From Prevotellaceae bacterium (GTDB taxonomy: Bacteria; Bacteroidota; Bacteroidia; Bacteroidales; UBA932), in the NCBI GenBank assembly GCA_031289895.1, contig JAITOP010000327.1, positions 1 to 22,636 of the forward strand: DNA of 22,636 nt, written 5' to 3'. A program made the position numbers and the translations under genes. A model generated the notes under the pieces. That model was not told the origin of the DNA. It made no database searches and worked only from the letters and a program-made list of their open reading frames with translations. This document shows positions 7,782 to 14,475 of this stretch, piece by piece. Every line of letters starts with the position of its first letter. Position 1 is the first letter of the stretch.

Positions 7782-8249
7782 ATGGAAAAAAATAACCCTC
7801 TTGCAAAATTCGGACAAATTTTATTAGGACTTGTCATTATTGCCGTATTGGTTTTTGCTGCAAATAATATTGGAAAACTCGGTCGCCCGAACAATAACAG
7901 GCCTGATAACGCTGATATGGAGATAAATAAAACACTTTCGGCAATGGCAAGCAAATTTAACGAAACAGCGCCGTTTATGATTGACGAAAATACTCGTTTT
8001 GATAATATGATTGCTTTGCCCGGCAATGTTCTTCAAGGCAATTTTACCGCTATAAATATGACAAAAGATGAAATAGACCCCGATTATTTTGAAAATGAAC
8101 TGAAACCAATGGTAATCAACCAAATACAAACAAATCCGGATATGCAAAATTTCAGAAAACACAGTAACGTTACAATAAGATATTATTATAAAGACAAAAA
8201 TGGCGTTTTTATAGCAAAAATAGAGGTTACACCGGATAATTATGAATAA
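7782..8249 (+). CDS. Single-span membrane protein, tandem paralogue 2 (unknown function)
   Basis: 155 residues, homologous along its length to the preceding gene: same N-terminal helix (GQILLGLVIIAVLVFAA), same APFMI, INMTKDEI, NQIQTNPDMQNFRK and KDKNGVFIAKIEVTPDNYE blocks. It carries a short extra Asn/Arg-rich stretch after the helix (RPNNNRPDNAD). The helix and its flanks are better conserved than the rest, even at DNA level, which suggests recent duplication, gene conversion or a constraint on the membrane part. Function unknown. It begins 24 bp after paralogue 1. Immediately downstream starts the simple-repeat region at 8254. Confidence 0.8.
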   Translation: MEKNNPLAKFGQILLGLVIIAVLVFAANNIGKLGRPNNNRPDNADMEINKTLSAMASKFNETAPFMIDENTRFDNMIALPGNVLQGNFTAINMTKDEIDPDYFENELKPMVINQIQTNPDMQNFRKHSNVTIRYYYKDKNGVFIAKIEVTPDNYE

Positions 8250-8253
8250 GATT

Positions 8254-8594
8254 ATTGGTATTTGGTCGTTGGTATTTAGTATTTAGTATTTAGTCGTTGG
8301 TATTTAGTATTTGGTCGTTGGTCGCAATTAATCACATTAATCACATTAGCACATTAATCTCATTATCACATTATTAGTATTTAGTCGCTGGTCGCCAATT
8401 AATCACATTAGCAAATTAATCACATTAGCAAATTATTAGTATTTAGTCGTTGGTCGCAATTAATCACATTAACACATTAATCACATTAGCAAATTATTAG
8501 TATTTAGTCGCTGGTCGCAATTAATCTTATTTGCACATTAGTCACATTATCACATTAGTCACATTTGCTCATTAATCTCATTATCACATTAGCT
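8254..8594. repeat. Simple-repeat tract (TATTTAGTCGTTGG and AATCACATTAGC types)
   Basis: Two interleaved repeat vocabularies: GGTATTTAGTATTTAGTCGTTGG and AATTAATCACATTAGCA-type units, each repeated many times with small changes. The tract runs through the stop codon of the HD-domain gene (8555-8557) and into its last codons. The first vocabulary recurs at 14081-14172. Confidence 0.9.
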
Positions 8595-9214
8595 ATACTG
8601 CGTAATTTTTCTTTATCGGCAATTGCTGCGCGAACTTCGATAAGTCCCCTTTCGTTTTTTTGGCTGTGTAGATGCAGTTTCAGGTATCCGTTTTCGCCGT
8701 ATTTATCCACTAAGTGTTGATATGCTCTATCAAACTGAAAATCAAAATTTTCATTGGGATATTTTTTTAATCCGAATTGTATTGTGCGCCGCAAAATTGT
8801 TTGCAATGAAATATCGCGGTCGGCTTCGGCAACAATTTTGCCGTAAATGCTGCGCGGTTCGTTTTTGTTTGAGGCTCGGTGGTCTTCTACCGCTTGCTGC
8901 ATTATTGTAATTTGCTCGGTCGAAAACCATTTTTTCAAATTTTCGTCGGCACATAAAATTTCACCCGAAACAATATGATGCTCTTCCCTACTCTTCTCAA
9001 TACCAATGTCATGATAAGCAGCAATAGCGTAAACCATATCGGTGTTGACATCAAACTGCTGTGCAAGGATTAAACTTTCGTCTATAACTTTCTGAATATG
9101 ATTAATATTATGTCCGCCATCAAACGTATTGTATCGCGGTAAGATATTTTTCGTTATATAATTTTTCAGTTCTGCGTTTATAATATTGTTCGGACTATAA
9201 TTTTTGTGATTCAT
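8555..9214 (-). CDS. HD-domain protein (putative metal-dependent phosphohydrolase)
   Basis: About 219 residues from ATG 9214. The HD-superfamily metal ligands are visible: GGHNINHIQKV, then AAYHDIGI (the HD pair), EDHR, and later EADRD. The family hydrolyses nucleotides or other phosphoesters; the substrate here is unknown. The frame is open further upstream to ATG 9262, but that extension (KQKYKSQNHNKQ) is translated from a simple repeat, so ATG 9214, just before HKNYSPNNI, is the better start. The C-terminus is also repeat-derived: the last residues NVIMRLMSKCD and the stop are read from the CACATTA-type repeat at 8555-8594. The gene is therefore bracketed by repeats on both sides. No partner gene is evident. 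Confidence 0.8.
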   Translation of the reverse strand: MNHKNYSPNNIINAELKNYITKNILPRYNTFDGGHNINHIQKVIDESLILAQQFDVNTDMVYAIAAYHDIGIEKSREEHHIVSGEILCADENLKKWFSTEQITIMQQAVEDHRASNKNEPRSIYGKIVAEADRDISLQTILRRTIQFGLKKYPNENFDFQFDRAYQHLVDKYGENGYLKLHLHSQKNERGLIEVRAAIADKEKLRSIANVIMRLMSKCD

Positions 9215-9293
9215 TTGTTTATTGTGATTTTGTGATTTATATTTTTGTTTCATTTGTTTCATTTGATTTTTGTGGTTTATATTTTTTGTTTGT
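9201..9293. repeat. Simple-repeat tract (TTTGTTTCATTTG type)
   Basis: Short units such as CATTTGTTT, TTGTGATTT and GGTTTATATTTTT recur. It spans the start of the HD-domain gene and the 3' end of the GxxExxY remnant, so both have low-complexity Lys/Asn/Gln-rich ends if read through. Confidence 0.75.
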
Positions 9294-9680
9294 CAATCGT
9301 TTGAAAATCAGACTTGTTTCTCCAAAATTAATTAGCAAGCCCACTTCAAGATTATATATTTCCAAGTAGTTGATTGCTTGTGCAAAATGCGCATCTTCTA
9401 ATTTTGTAGCTGCTTTTAATTCCACTGAAACAAGGTTTTCCACTAAAAAATCAACTCTGCGTGTTCCAATTTGTTATTCTCGGTAGTAAATATGCATTTC
9501 ATATTCCCGATGAAAACTAATACCTGCCAAACTCATTTCTATTTCCAACGCCCGTTGGTAAATAACTTCCTGAAAACCACTGCCCAATGCTTTGTGAACG
9601 GTTATTGCACAACCAATTATTTTGGAAGTCAAATCAGAATATTTATATTGTTCGTTAATCATCATAATAAATAGTATCAA
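9237..9680 (-). pseudogene. GxxExxY protein gene interrupted by one in-frame stop
   Basis: Two adjacent pieces in the same frame form one GxxExxY-family protein. The N-terminal piece starts at ATG 9680 (SKIIGCAITVHKALGSGF, QEVIYQRALEIE, ending MHIYYRE). The TAA at 9476-9474 follows, then QIGTRRVDFLVENLVSVELKA, INYLEIYNLEVGLLINFG and FKRLTNKK. No frameshift is needed: only this codon breaks the frame, and relatives usually have an amino acid there in a YYxxxxIGxxRxDF stretch. A GAA to TAA change would explain it. The family is small, of unknown function, with a PD-(D/E)xK-like core. After about 9291 the sequence is repeat-derived to the TAA at 9237. The upstream TAnnTTTG box (9711-9718) is intact, so the truncated first piece may still be expressed. 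Confidence 0.82.
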
Positions 9681-9710
9681 TCATATAAATCAAAAAAATT
9701 ATAGTTAAGA

Positions 9711-9718
9711 CAAAAGTA
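9711..9718 (-). promoter_or_regulatory. Bacteroidota -7 box for the GxxExxY gene
   Basis: TACTTTTG on the minus strand matches TAnnTTTG. A TTTG lies 17 nt upstream, inside the 18-bp direct repeat at 9722-9739. Confidence 0.5.
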
Positions 9719-9721
9719 TTT

Positions 9722-9739
9722 ATAATTTTTCAAAACAAA
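9722..9739 (+). repeat. 18-bp direct repeat, left copy flanking KilA-N gene
   Basis: Identical over 18 bases to 10603-10620 (ATAATTTTTCAAAACAAA). It abuts the KilA-N stop codon at 9740-9742. Confidence 0.85.
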
Positions 9740-10573
9740 TTACGATTTTAATTGTTTAAAACCTTTATTTTCAACCAATGAACGCATTTGTGTAATTGCC
9801 ACATTGTTGAGTTGTACGAGCCGCTCACCTTGCGAAAGTTGTTGTTGTATAAGCAAAGCGTTAATACTTTCCATATTCGACAGCACTACAAGTTGTTCCA
9901 AAGTGGCATAGTCACGAATGTTTCCTTTCAAATCGGGGTTTTCGTCTCGCCAATCTTTTGCCGTTTTTCCAAATAAAGCCACATTCAGCAAGTCCGCCTC
10001 TTCCGCATATCTGTATGCAATCTGCTCTTTGGTAACAACATTCGGGATAATATATTCTTTAATGGCATCAGTATGAATGCGATAGTTGATTTTAGCAAGC
10101 GTGCGTTGCAAATTCCATTCAAGCGAAAGACGGCGTTGTTCGTCTTGTTTCAGTCGCTTAAATTCCGTAACCAAATAGAGTTTAAATTCGGAAGAAATCC
10201 ACGAGGCAAATTCAAAAGCAATGTCTTCGTGAGCGAAAGTACCACCGCCTGCACCCATTTTTGTAAAAATTCCAATAGCGTTGGTCAATTCAATCCATCG
10301 TGAAGGGCTCATTGTAAATACGTTACTGCCAGCCTCAAACAGAAGGGGTTCGAATTCGACCCCTTTGAAATCTGGGTTGTTAATTTTTTCCCAAAGTCCT
10401 AAGAATTCGATAGTTCCACGATTACGCATCCAATTTTTAACCACATCTTTAGGTTCAATCGGGTTTTTGTAACGTGCTATATCCGTAATACAGATATAAT
10501 TTTCTTCATTTTTCTGTGGCGAAAAAAATGTTATTTCAGTACCTTTTACATTTACTGTCTCTTTTTTAGCCAT
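9740..10573 (-). CDS. KilA-N domain protein
   Basis: About 277 residues from ATG 10573. The N-terminal two thirds match the KilA-N pattern: YICITDIARYKNP, NWMRNRGTIEFLGLWEKINN, SPSRWIELTNAIGIF, and GGGTFAHEDIAFEFASWISS followed by FKLYLVTEFKRLK. KilA-N is a DNA-binding domain widespread in phages and mobile elements; chromosomal Bacteroidota copies of this length are common and of unknown role. The C-terminal region (KDWRDENPDLKGNIRDYAT; LVVLSNMESINALLIQQQLS) also recurs in such proteins. The frame is open to 10627, but those codons fall across the promoter, so MAKKETV at 10573 is preferred. A consensus promoter (10617-10647) precedes it. The gene is flanked by perfect 18-bp direct repeats, which hints at a movable cassette. 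A GGGG/CCCC palindrome lies in frame at 10343-10366. Confidence 0.85.
   Translation of the reverse strand: MAKKETVNVKGTEITFFSPQKNEENYICITDIARYKNPIEPKDVVKNWMRNRGTIEFLGLWEKINNPDFKGVEFEPLLFEAGSNVFTMSPSRWIELTNAIGIFTKMGAGGGTFAHEDIAFEFASWISSEFKLYLVTEFKRLKQDEQRRLSLEWNLQRTLAKINYRIHTDAIKEYIIPNVVTKEQIAYRYAEEADLLNVALFGKTAKDWRDENPDLKGNIRDYATLEQLVVLSNMESINALLIQQQLSQGERLVQLNNVAITQMRSLVENKGFKQLKS
10343..10366. repeat. Palindrome inside the KilA-N frame
   Basis: Arms AAGGGGT and ACCCCTT surround CGAATTCG. It encodes KGVEFEPL, which still fits the family at that site, so it may be chance or an accommodated insertion. Confidence 0.5.
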
Positions 10574-10602
10574 AATTTTTATTGATATTAAATTTGATAC
10601 AA

Positions 10603-10620
10603 ATAATTTTTCAAAACAAA
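10603..10620 (+). repeat. 18-bp direct repeat, right copy flanking KilA-N gene
   Basis: Identical over 18 bases to 9722-9739. It lies in the KilA-N leader and overlaps the last bases of the -7 box. Confidence 0.85.
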
Positions 10621-10647
10621 AGTACAAAATTTTCTATTAGTTTCAAA
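10617..10647 (-). promoter_or_regulatory. Consensus Bacteroidota promoter for the KilA-N gene
   Basis: On the minus strand TTTG (10647-10644), a 19-nt spacer and TACTTTTG (10624-10617) match TTTG-N19-TAnnTTTG exactly. It lies about 43 bp upstream of ATG 10573. Confidence 0.75.
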
Positions 10648-10754
10648 AAACAGAATACCTTATTGTATCCGATTTTTTTTGTCTTAAACCATAAAAAAGA
10701 ATAAAAATATAAAGTTTTTTGGGATATAACCACAAATAATTCAAAAAAAAGGAT

Positions 10755-10762
10755 TAACTTTG
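10755..10762 (+). promoter_or_regulatory. Bacteroidota -7 box for the AAA_14 ATPase gene
   Basis: TAACTTTG matches TAnnTTTG, 27 nt upstream of the ATG at 10790. No TTTG is seen 19 nt further upstream. Confidence 0.6.
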
Positions 10763-10789
10763 TGGTTGTAATCGAAAAAAAATACAATT

Positions 10790-11995
10790 ATGATTGAAAG
10801 AAATTTGTACATAAAACAACTATTACCGTTTATCGACAAACCGCAAATCAAGGTTTTAACGGGCATTAGGCGCTGCGGGAAATCAACAGTGATGAAATTG
10901 TTGAAAGACACGCTTATAAAATCGGGCAAAAGCGAAAATCAAATCATTGTTGCCAATTTTGAGAGTTTTGAGTTTTCAGATATTGATACAGCAAAAAAAC
11001 TTTACGATTTTGTAAAAGATAAAATGAACGGAACTCAAAAATATTATCTGTTATTAGATGAAATTCAGGAGGTTAAAGATTGGGAAAAGGCGGTAAATGC
11101 TTTCCTGACTGATTTTGAAGCGGATATTTATCTGACAGGTTCAAATTCGCATTTGCTTTCGTCAGAATTAGCCACCTATTTGGCAGGAAGATATGTTGAA
11201 TTTCAGATTTTTACGCTGTCTTACAATGAATTTATTGATTTCCGCAAACATTATTTGCCCGAAAAGTCAATAGCATTTACCGATTATTTGCGGGCTGGCG
11301 GATTTCCTGTGATTCATACGGCAGATTATCAAGAAGATACAGCTCATAAAGTTATTTACGATATTTATTCGTCTGTCATTCTGCGCGATGCGGTGCAAAG
11401 GTATAATATTCGAGATGTAGAATTGCTGGAACGGGTTGTGAAATATGCTTTTGACAATATAGGAAAAACATTTTCGGGGAAAAACGTAGCCGATTATTTC
11501 AAAAATCAACAACGAAAGGTCGATGTGAACACTATTTATAACTATTTGAATGCTTTGGAAGTGGCATTTATCCTTTACCGTGTGCCGCGTTACGATGTGC
11601 GGGGTAAGGAAATTCTGAAAACACAAGAAAAATTTTATCTTGGCGATGTGTCATTACTTTATGCAACAATGGGTTATCGCGATCGCTTGATTGGCGGAAT
11701 TTTGGAAAATATTGTTTTTCTTGAACTGAAAAGGCGCGGTTATCAAGTATTTGTCGGGAAAATTGACACAAAGGAAATTGATTTTATTGCCGAAAAACAC
11801 GGCGAAAAAGTTTATATTCAAGTTGCCTATAAATTGGATAGTGAACAAACCGCCGAGCGTGAATTTTCAGTATTACAACTGATTAACGATAATTTTCCAA
11901 AATATGTAATCACAATGGACGAATTTTGGAAAGAGAATATAAACGGTATCAAACACGTGCATATTGCCGATTTTCTGCGAATGGAAAATTTTTAA
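10790..11995 (+). CDS. AAA_14 / DUF4143 family ATPase
   Basis: 401 residues with the standard two-part architecture. The N-terminal ATPase has Walker A GIRRCGKST at 25-33 and Walker B YYLLLDEIQ at 85-93, plus LTGSNSHLL, a sensor-like segment. The C-terminal DUF4143 part contains FYLGDVSLLYA and a PD-(D/E)xK-like pattern (LENIVFLELKRRGYQVFVG, EIDFIAEK, VYIQVAYKL). The family is abundant and variable in copy number in Bacteroidota and some archaea; its function is unknown and links to mobile or defence islands are only suspected. Length is normal and key motifs are intact. It has its own promoter box, transcribed away from the KilA-N gene. Confidence 0.9.
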   Translation: MIERNLYIKQLLPFIDKPQIKVLTGIRRCGKSTVMKLLKDTLIKSGKSENQIIVANFESFEFSDIDTAKKLYDFVKDKMNGTQKYYLLLDEIQEVKDWEKAVNAFLTDFEADIYLTGSNSHLLSSELATYLAGRYVEFQIFTLSYNEFIDFRKHYLPEKSIAFTDYLRAGGFPVIHTADYQEDTAHKVIYDIYSSVILRDAVQRYNIRDVELLERVVKYAFDNIGKTFSGKNVADYFKNQQRKVDVNTIYNYLNALEVAFILYRVPRYDVRGKEILKTQEKFYLGDVSLLYATMGYRDRLIGGILENIVFLELKRRGYQVFVGKIDTKEIDFIAEKHGEKVYIQVAYKLDSEQTAEREFSVLQLINDNFPKYVITMDEFWKENINGIKHVHIADFLRMENF

Positions 11996-12039
11996 TGTAC
12001 CATATAACGAAAATAAATTGACCCAACAAAAAAAATATT

Positions 12040-12071
12040 TTTGCATATTATAAAATAAAAGTATATTTTTG
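12040..12071 (+). promoter_or_regulatory. Good Bacteroidota promoter with no intact gene downstream
   Basis: TTTG (12040-12043), a 20-nt spacer and TATTTTTG (12064-12071) fit the consensus. The first ATG (12095) is followed by ACA TAG, and only a repeat-rich stretch lies beyond. It may drive a small RNA or be the relic of a lost gene. Confidence 0.5.
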
Positions 12072-12209
12072 CACAAAGAAATAAAAATATTGATTATGAC
12101 ATAGAAAAAAACGTGCTAACAGGCACAAAATAAGATAGATGTGGAAAATTTTCTCAATTGTTATGACAATCAATGAAAAATGGATAGGTATATGCTTCGC
12201 GCGGTATTT

Positions 12210-12287
12210 GTCATTGCGAGGGCGTAGCCCGAAGCAATCCAGTAAATTGCTTATTTACTCTGGATTGCTTCGCAAGCTCGCAATGAC
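12210..12287. repeat. 78-bp inverted repeat (GTCATTGCGAG family)
   Basis: The ends GTCATTGCGAG and CTCGCAATGAC are exact inverted copies. Inner arms GAAGCAATCCAG and a near-matching CTGGATTGCTTC flank a short AT-rich loop. Such hairpin-forming intergenic repeats are common in Bacteroidota. A decayed relative lies at 19265-19325. Confidence 0.85.
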
Positions 12288-12352
12288 GAAAACGCAATTT
12301 ATGCTGGAGTTTAGTATAATTTTAATTTACGTTTCTTTGCTTTACCCCGCTC

Positions 12353-12400
12353 CGCAGGATTTGCAATCCTGCGAAAATGGAGTATAAGGATTTGTAATCC
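12353..12400. repeat. Two short GGATT-AATCC palindromes in tandem
   Basis: CGCAGGATT/AATCCTGCG with a 3-nt loop is followed 14 bp later by GGATT-TGT-AATCC. They share the form of REP-like palindromes and are related in design to the GGGGATT/AATCCCC copies in the methyltransferase gene. Confidence 0.75.
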
Positions 12401-12422
12401 GCATTTTAGCAACATAGCAAAA

Positions 12423-12454
12423 AAAATTCCGCACAAAAATCTGCACGGAATTTT
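12423..12454 (-). terminator. Rho-independent terminator of the cpgS-like gene
   Basis: A stem with arms AAAATTCCG and CGGAATTTT has a 14-nt loop that can pair further (TGCA/TGTG region). Read on the minus strand it ends in a run of T, 26 bp past the stop codon. Confidence 0.75.
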
Positions 12455-12479
12455 CAAATAAATACTTGATTATAAATTA

Positions 12480-13823
12480 TTACTTCTTCAAATCAAATTT
12501 CTCAATAAACTTATCCAAAACCATTTCCAAATTCGGATAGCCTATTTCCTGCAATTCGTAACCTACTTTTACGCATGGTTGTTGAATTTTCACAATTCGC
12601 TGTAAATCAATAGGTGTAGCAATTACAACTGCATCGCAAGGTGTGGCGGCAATTGTTTTTTCAAGGTCTTTCACTTGTTGGTCGCCATAACCCATTGCCG
12701 GTAAAAGAGTTCCGATATTAGGATACTTTATAAATGTTTCGCAGAGTTTGCCAACGGTATATTCGCGCGGGTCAACCAAAGTTTGGGCATTGAATTTCCG
12801 TGCTGCCACAGTTCCTGCACCTATGCGCATTTCGCCGTGAGTTAGCGTTGGTCCGTCTTCTACAACCAGAACTCGTTTGCCTGTAATAAGTTCGGGCTTA
12901 TCAACAGTAAGATACGATGCTGCATCAATCACAACCGCTTTAGGATTTATTCGTGCAATATTTCCGCGCACGGTATTAATATCTTCGAGAGACGCAGAAT
13001 CTATTTTGTTGATTACAATAACATCTGCCATGCGCGCCGTAACTTCGCCCGGATAATACGAAACCTCTGCTCCTGCACGCAAAGGGTCGGCAACGGTAAT
13101 TGTCAAATCCGATTTATAAAATGAAAAGTCGTTATTGCCTCCATCCCAGAGTATTACATCGCAGCCATCGGGGTCTTTTTCTGCTTCGCGAAGAATTGCC
13201 TCATAATCTACTCCCGCATAAATTACGTTGCGGTTTGTAACTACATGAGGTTCGTATTCTTCCATTTCTTCAATCGTACATTCGTGTTTAGCAAGGTCTT
13301 CGACCCTTGCAAAGCGTTGTACTTTTTGCTTGTTCAAATCGCCGTAAGGCATAGGATGACGAACCGCAACTACCCGCAAACCTTTGTTTACAAGGATTTC
13401 GATAATTCGCCGTGATGTTTGACTTTTGCCGCAACCTGTACGCACTGCGCAAACAGAAATGACAGGTTTAGTGGATTTTATCTGCGTTTCTTTTGGTCCC
13501 AGCAGCATAAAATCTGCGCCCGAGGCGTTTACTATTGCGCTGATATTCATCACGCGGTTGTACGGAACGTCGCTGTAAGCAAAAACGCAAATATCAACGT
13601 CAAGCTCTTTAATTAATCGCGGAAGTTCTTCTTCGGCAACAATGGGAATGCCATGCGGATAAAGTTTTCCTGCAAGTTCGGCAGGATATTTTCGTCCGTC
13701 GATGTCGGGGATTTGTGCTGCTGTAAATGCACGCACATCATAATTTTCGTTGTTTCTGAAATAGGTGTTAAAATTGTGGAAATCGCGCCCTGCTGCGCCG
13801 ATTATTATTACATTTTTTTTCAT
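12480..13823 (-). CDS. Cyclic 2,3-diphosphoglycerate synthetase-like P-loop protein
   Basis: 447 residues. The N-terminal segment (KKNVIIIGAAGRDFHNFNTYFR) looks like a Rossmann-type nucleotide fold. A P-loop follows at about 126-138 (AVRTGCGKSQTSR), then WDGGNND at 226-232 and NKID at 272-275, a G4-like base-recognition motif. This is the pattern of the protein family annotated as cyclic 2,3-diphosphoglycerate synthetase after the enzyme of methanogenic archaea, which makes an intramolecular phosphoanhydride using ATP. Bacterial homologues are widespread and I know of no demonstrated cDPG role in this phylum, so the substrate should be treated as open. The NKID motif suggests GTP is possible. 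The gene stands alone, with a terminator downstream and a long repeat-rich leader region upstream. The inverted repeat at 13884-13903 could be an operator. Confidence 0.82.
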   Translation of the reverse strand: MKKNVIIIGAAGRDFHNFNTYFRNNENYDVRAFTAAQIPDIDGRKYPAELAGKLYPHGIPIVAEEELPRLIKELDVDICVFAYSDVPYNRVMNISAIVNASGADFMLLGPKETQIKSTKPVISVCAVRTGCGKSQTSRRIIEILVNKGLRVVAVRHPMPYGDLNKQKVQRFARVEDLAKHECTIEEMEEYEPHVVTNRNVIYAGVDYEAILREAEKDPDGCDVILWDGGNNDFSFYKSDLTITVADPLRAGAEVSYYPGEVTARMADVIVINKIDSASLEDINTVRGNIARINPKAVVIDAASYLTVDKPELITGKRVLVVEDGPTLTHGEMRIGAGTVAARKFNAQTLVDPREYTVGKLCETFIKYPNIGTLLPAMGYGDQQVKDLEKTIAATPCDAVVIATPIDLQRIVKIQQPCVKVGYELQEIGYPNLEMVLDKFIEKFDLKK

Positions 13824-13883
13824 TACATTAATAAATAAATTGATTAATAAATATGTTAATTTGATATAAAATAAGTGATTTTT

Positions 13884-13903
13884 GTTGACATTTCGCTGTC
13901 AAC
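13884..13903. promoter_or_regulatory. Inverted repeat GTTGACA-N6-TGTCAAC upstream of the cpgS-like gene
   Basis: Two perfect 7-bp arms are separated by 6 nt, 61 bp upstream of the ATG at 13823. The minus strand beside it reads TATACTTG, a near-match to the -7 box. This suggests an operator, which is inference. Confidence 0.4.
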
Positions 13904-14080
13904 AAGTATAAATTATGCAGATGTTTAGTTAAAAGGCAATAATTCTGCAATAAATTTTATTCTTAGCCCAATATTAAAAATAGCGTTTTTACCGACTATA
14001 TACATTTTGTGATTTTAATGTTATTATGACACCGCAAATTTACAAAATAAAAACGATTTGCAAAAAATATTTTTTAATTA

Positions 14081-14172
14081 TGGTATTTGGTCGTTGGTAT
14101 ATTTGGTATTTAGTATTTAGTCGTTGGTATTTGGTATTTAGTCGTTGGTATTTAGTATTTAGTCGTTGGTAT
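14081..14172. repeat. Simple-repeat tract (TATTTAGTCGTTGG type), second locus
   Basis: The same GGTATTTAGTATTTAGTCGTTGG vocabulary as at 8254-8594, about 5.5 kb away. Units vary slightly in number and order. Confidence 0.9.
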
Positions 14173-14223
14173 GGTTTTGTATAAAAGTATTATCCCATTT
14201 TTATTTGTAGGCTTATTTTTTTC

Positions 14224-14311
14224 TCCCACAAAGACACAAAGAACACAAAGAAAATATTGATTTTAAATATTTTAATAAAAATTTCTTTGTGACCTTTGTG
14301 CCTTTGTGGGA
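14224..14311. repeat. 88-bp hairpin repeat (TCCCACAAAG...CTTTGTGGGA)
   Basis: The left arm (14224-14253) and the complement of the right arm (14282-14311) agree at 27 of 30 bases by hand alignment, around an AT-rich loop. Each arm is itself built from ACACAAAG repeats. It is a strong potential stem-loop between engB and the cpgS-like gene, and resembles a known type of dispersed Bacteroidota repeat. Confidence 0.85.
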
Positions 14312-14358
14312 TATTATTTTATGTATAAAATCAAGCCGAGCGCAGTAACGAAAGTTGA

Positions 14359-14475
14359 ATAACTTTAAAAACTTTAAAAACTTTATAACTTTAAAAACTT
14401 TATAACTTTAAAAACTTTATAACTTTAAAAACTTTAAAAACTTTATAACTTTATAACTTTAAAAACTTCATAACT
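14359..14475. repeat. AACTTTAAAA / AACTTTAT tandem repeat running into engB
   Basis: Units AACTTTAAAA and AACTTTAT alternate about ten times. The final units (AACTTCATAACTTCG) contain the engB stop codon, so the repeat supplies the end of the gene. Confidence 0.9.

Noticed and set aside
8254..8594. Possible CRISPR array
   Set aside because: Units are short, variable and not separated by unique spacers of constant length.
10343..10366. Clear insertion of a REP-like palindrome into the KilA-N gene
   Set aside because: Noted as a repeat, but the encoded residues fit the family pattern at that site, so insertion cannot be told from chance symmetry.
12139..12387. 82-codon plus-strand ORF
   Set aside because: Most of it is the translation of the inverted repeat at 12210-12287 and of the palindromes after it; no domain or conserved-looking sequence remains.
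14359..14475. Possible origin-type iterons
   Set aside because: The AACTTT units are low complexity, lack DnaA-box-like sequences and have no replication gene beside them.
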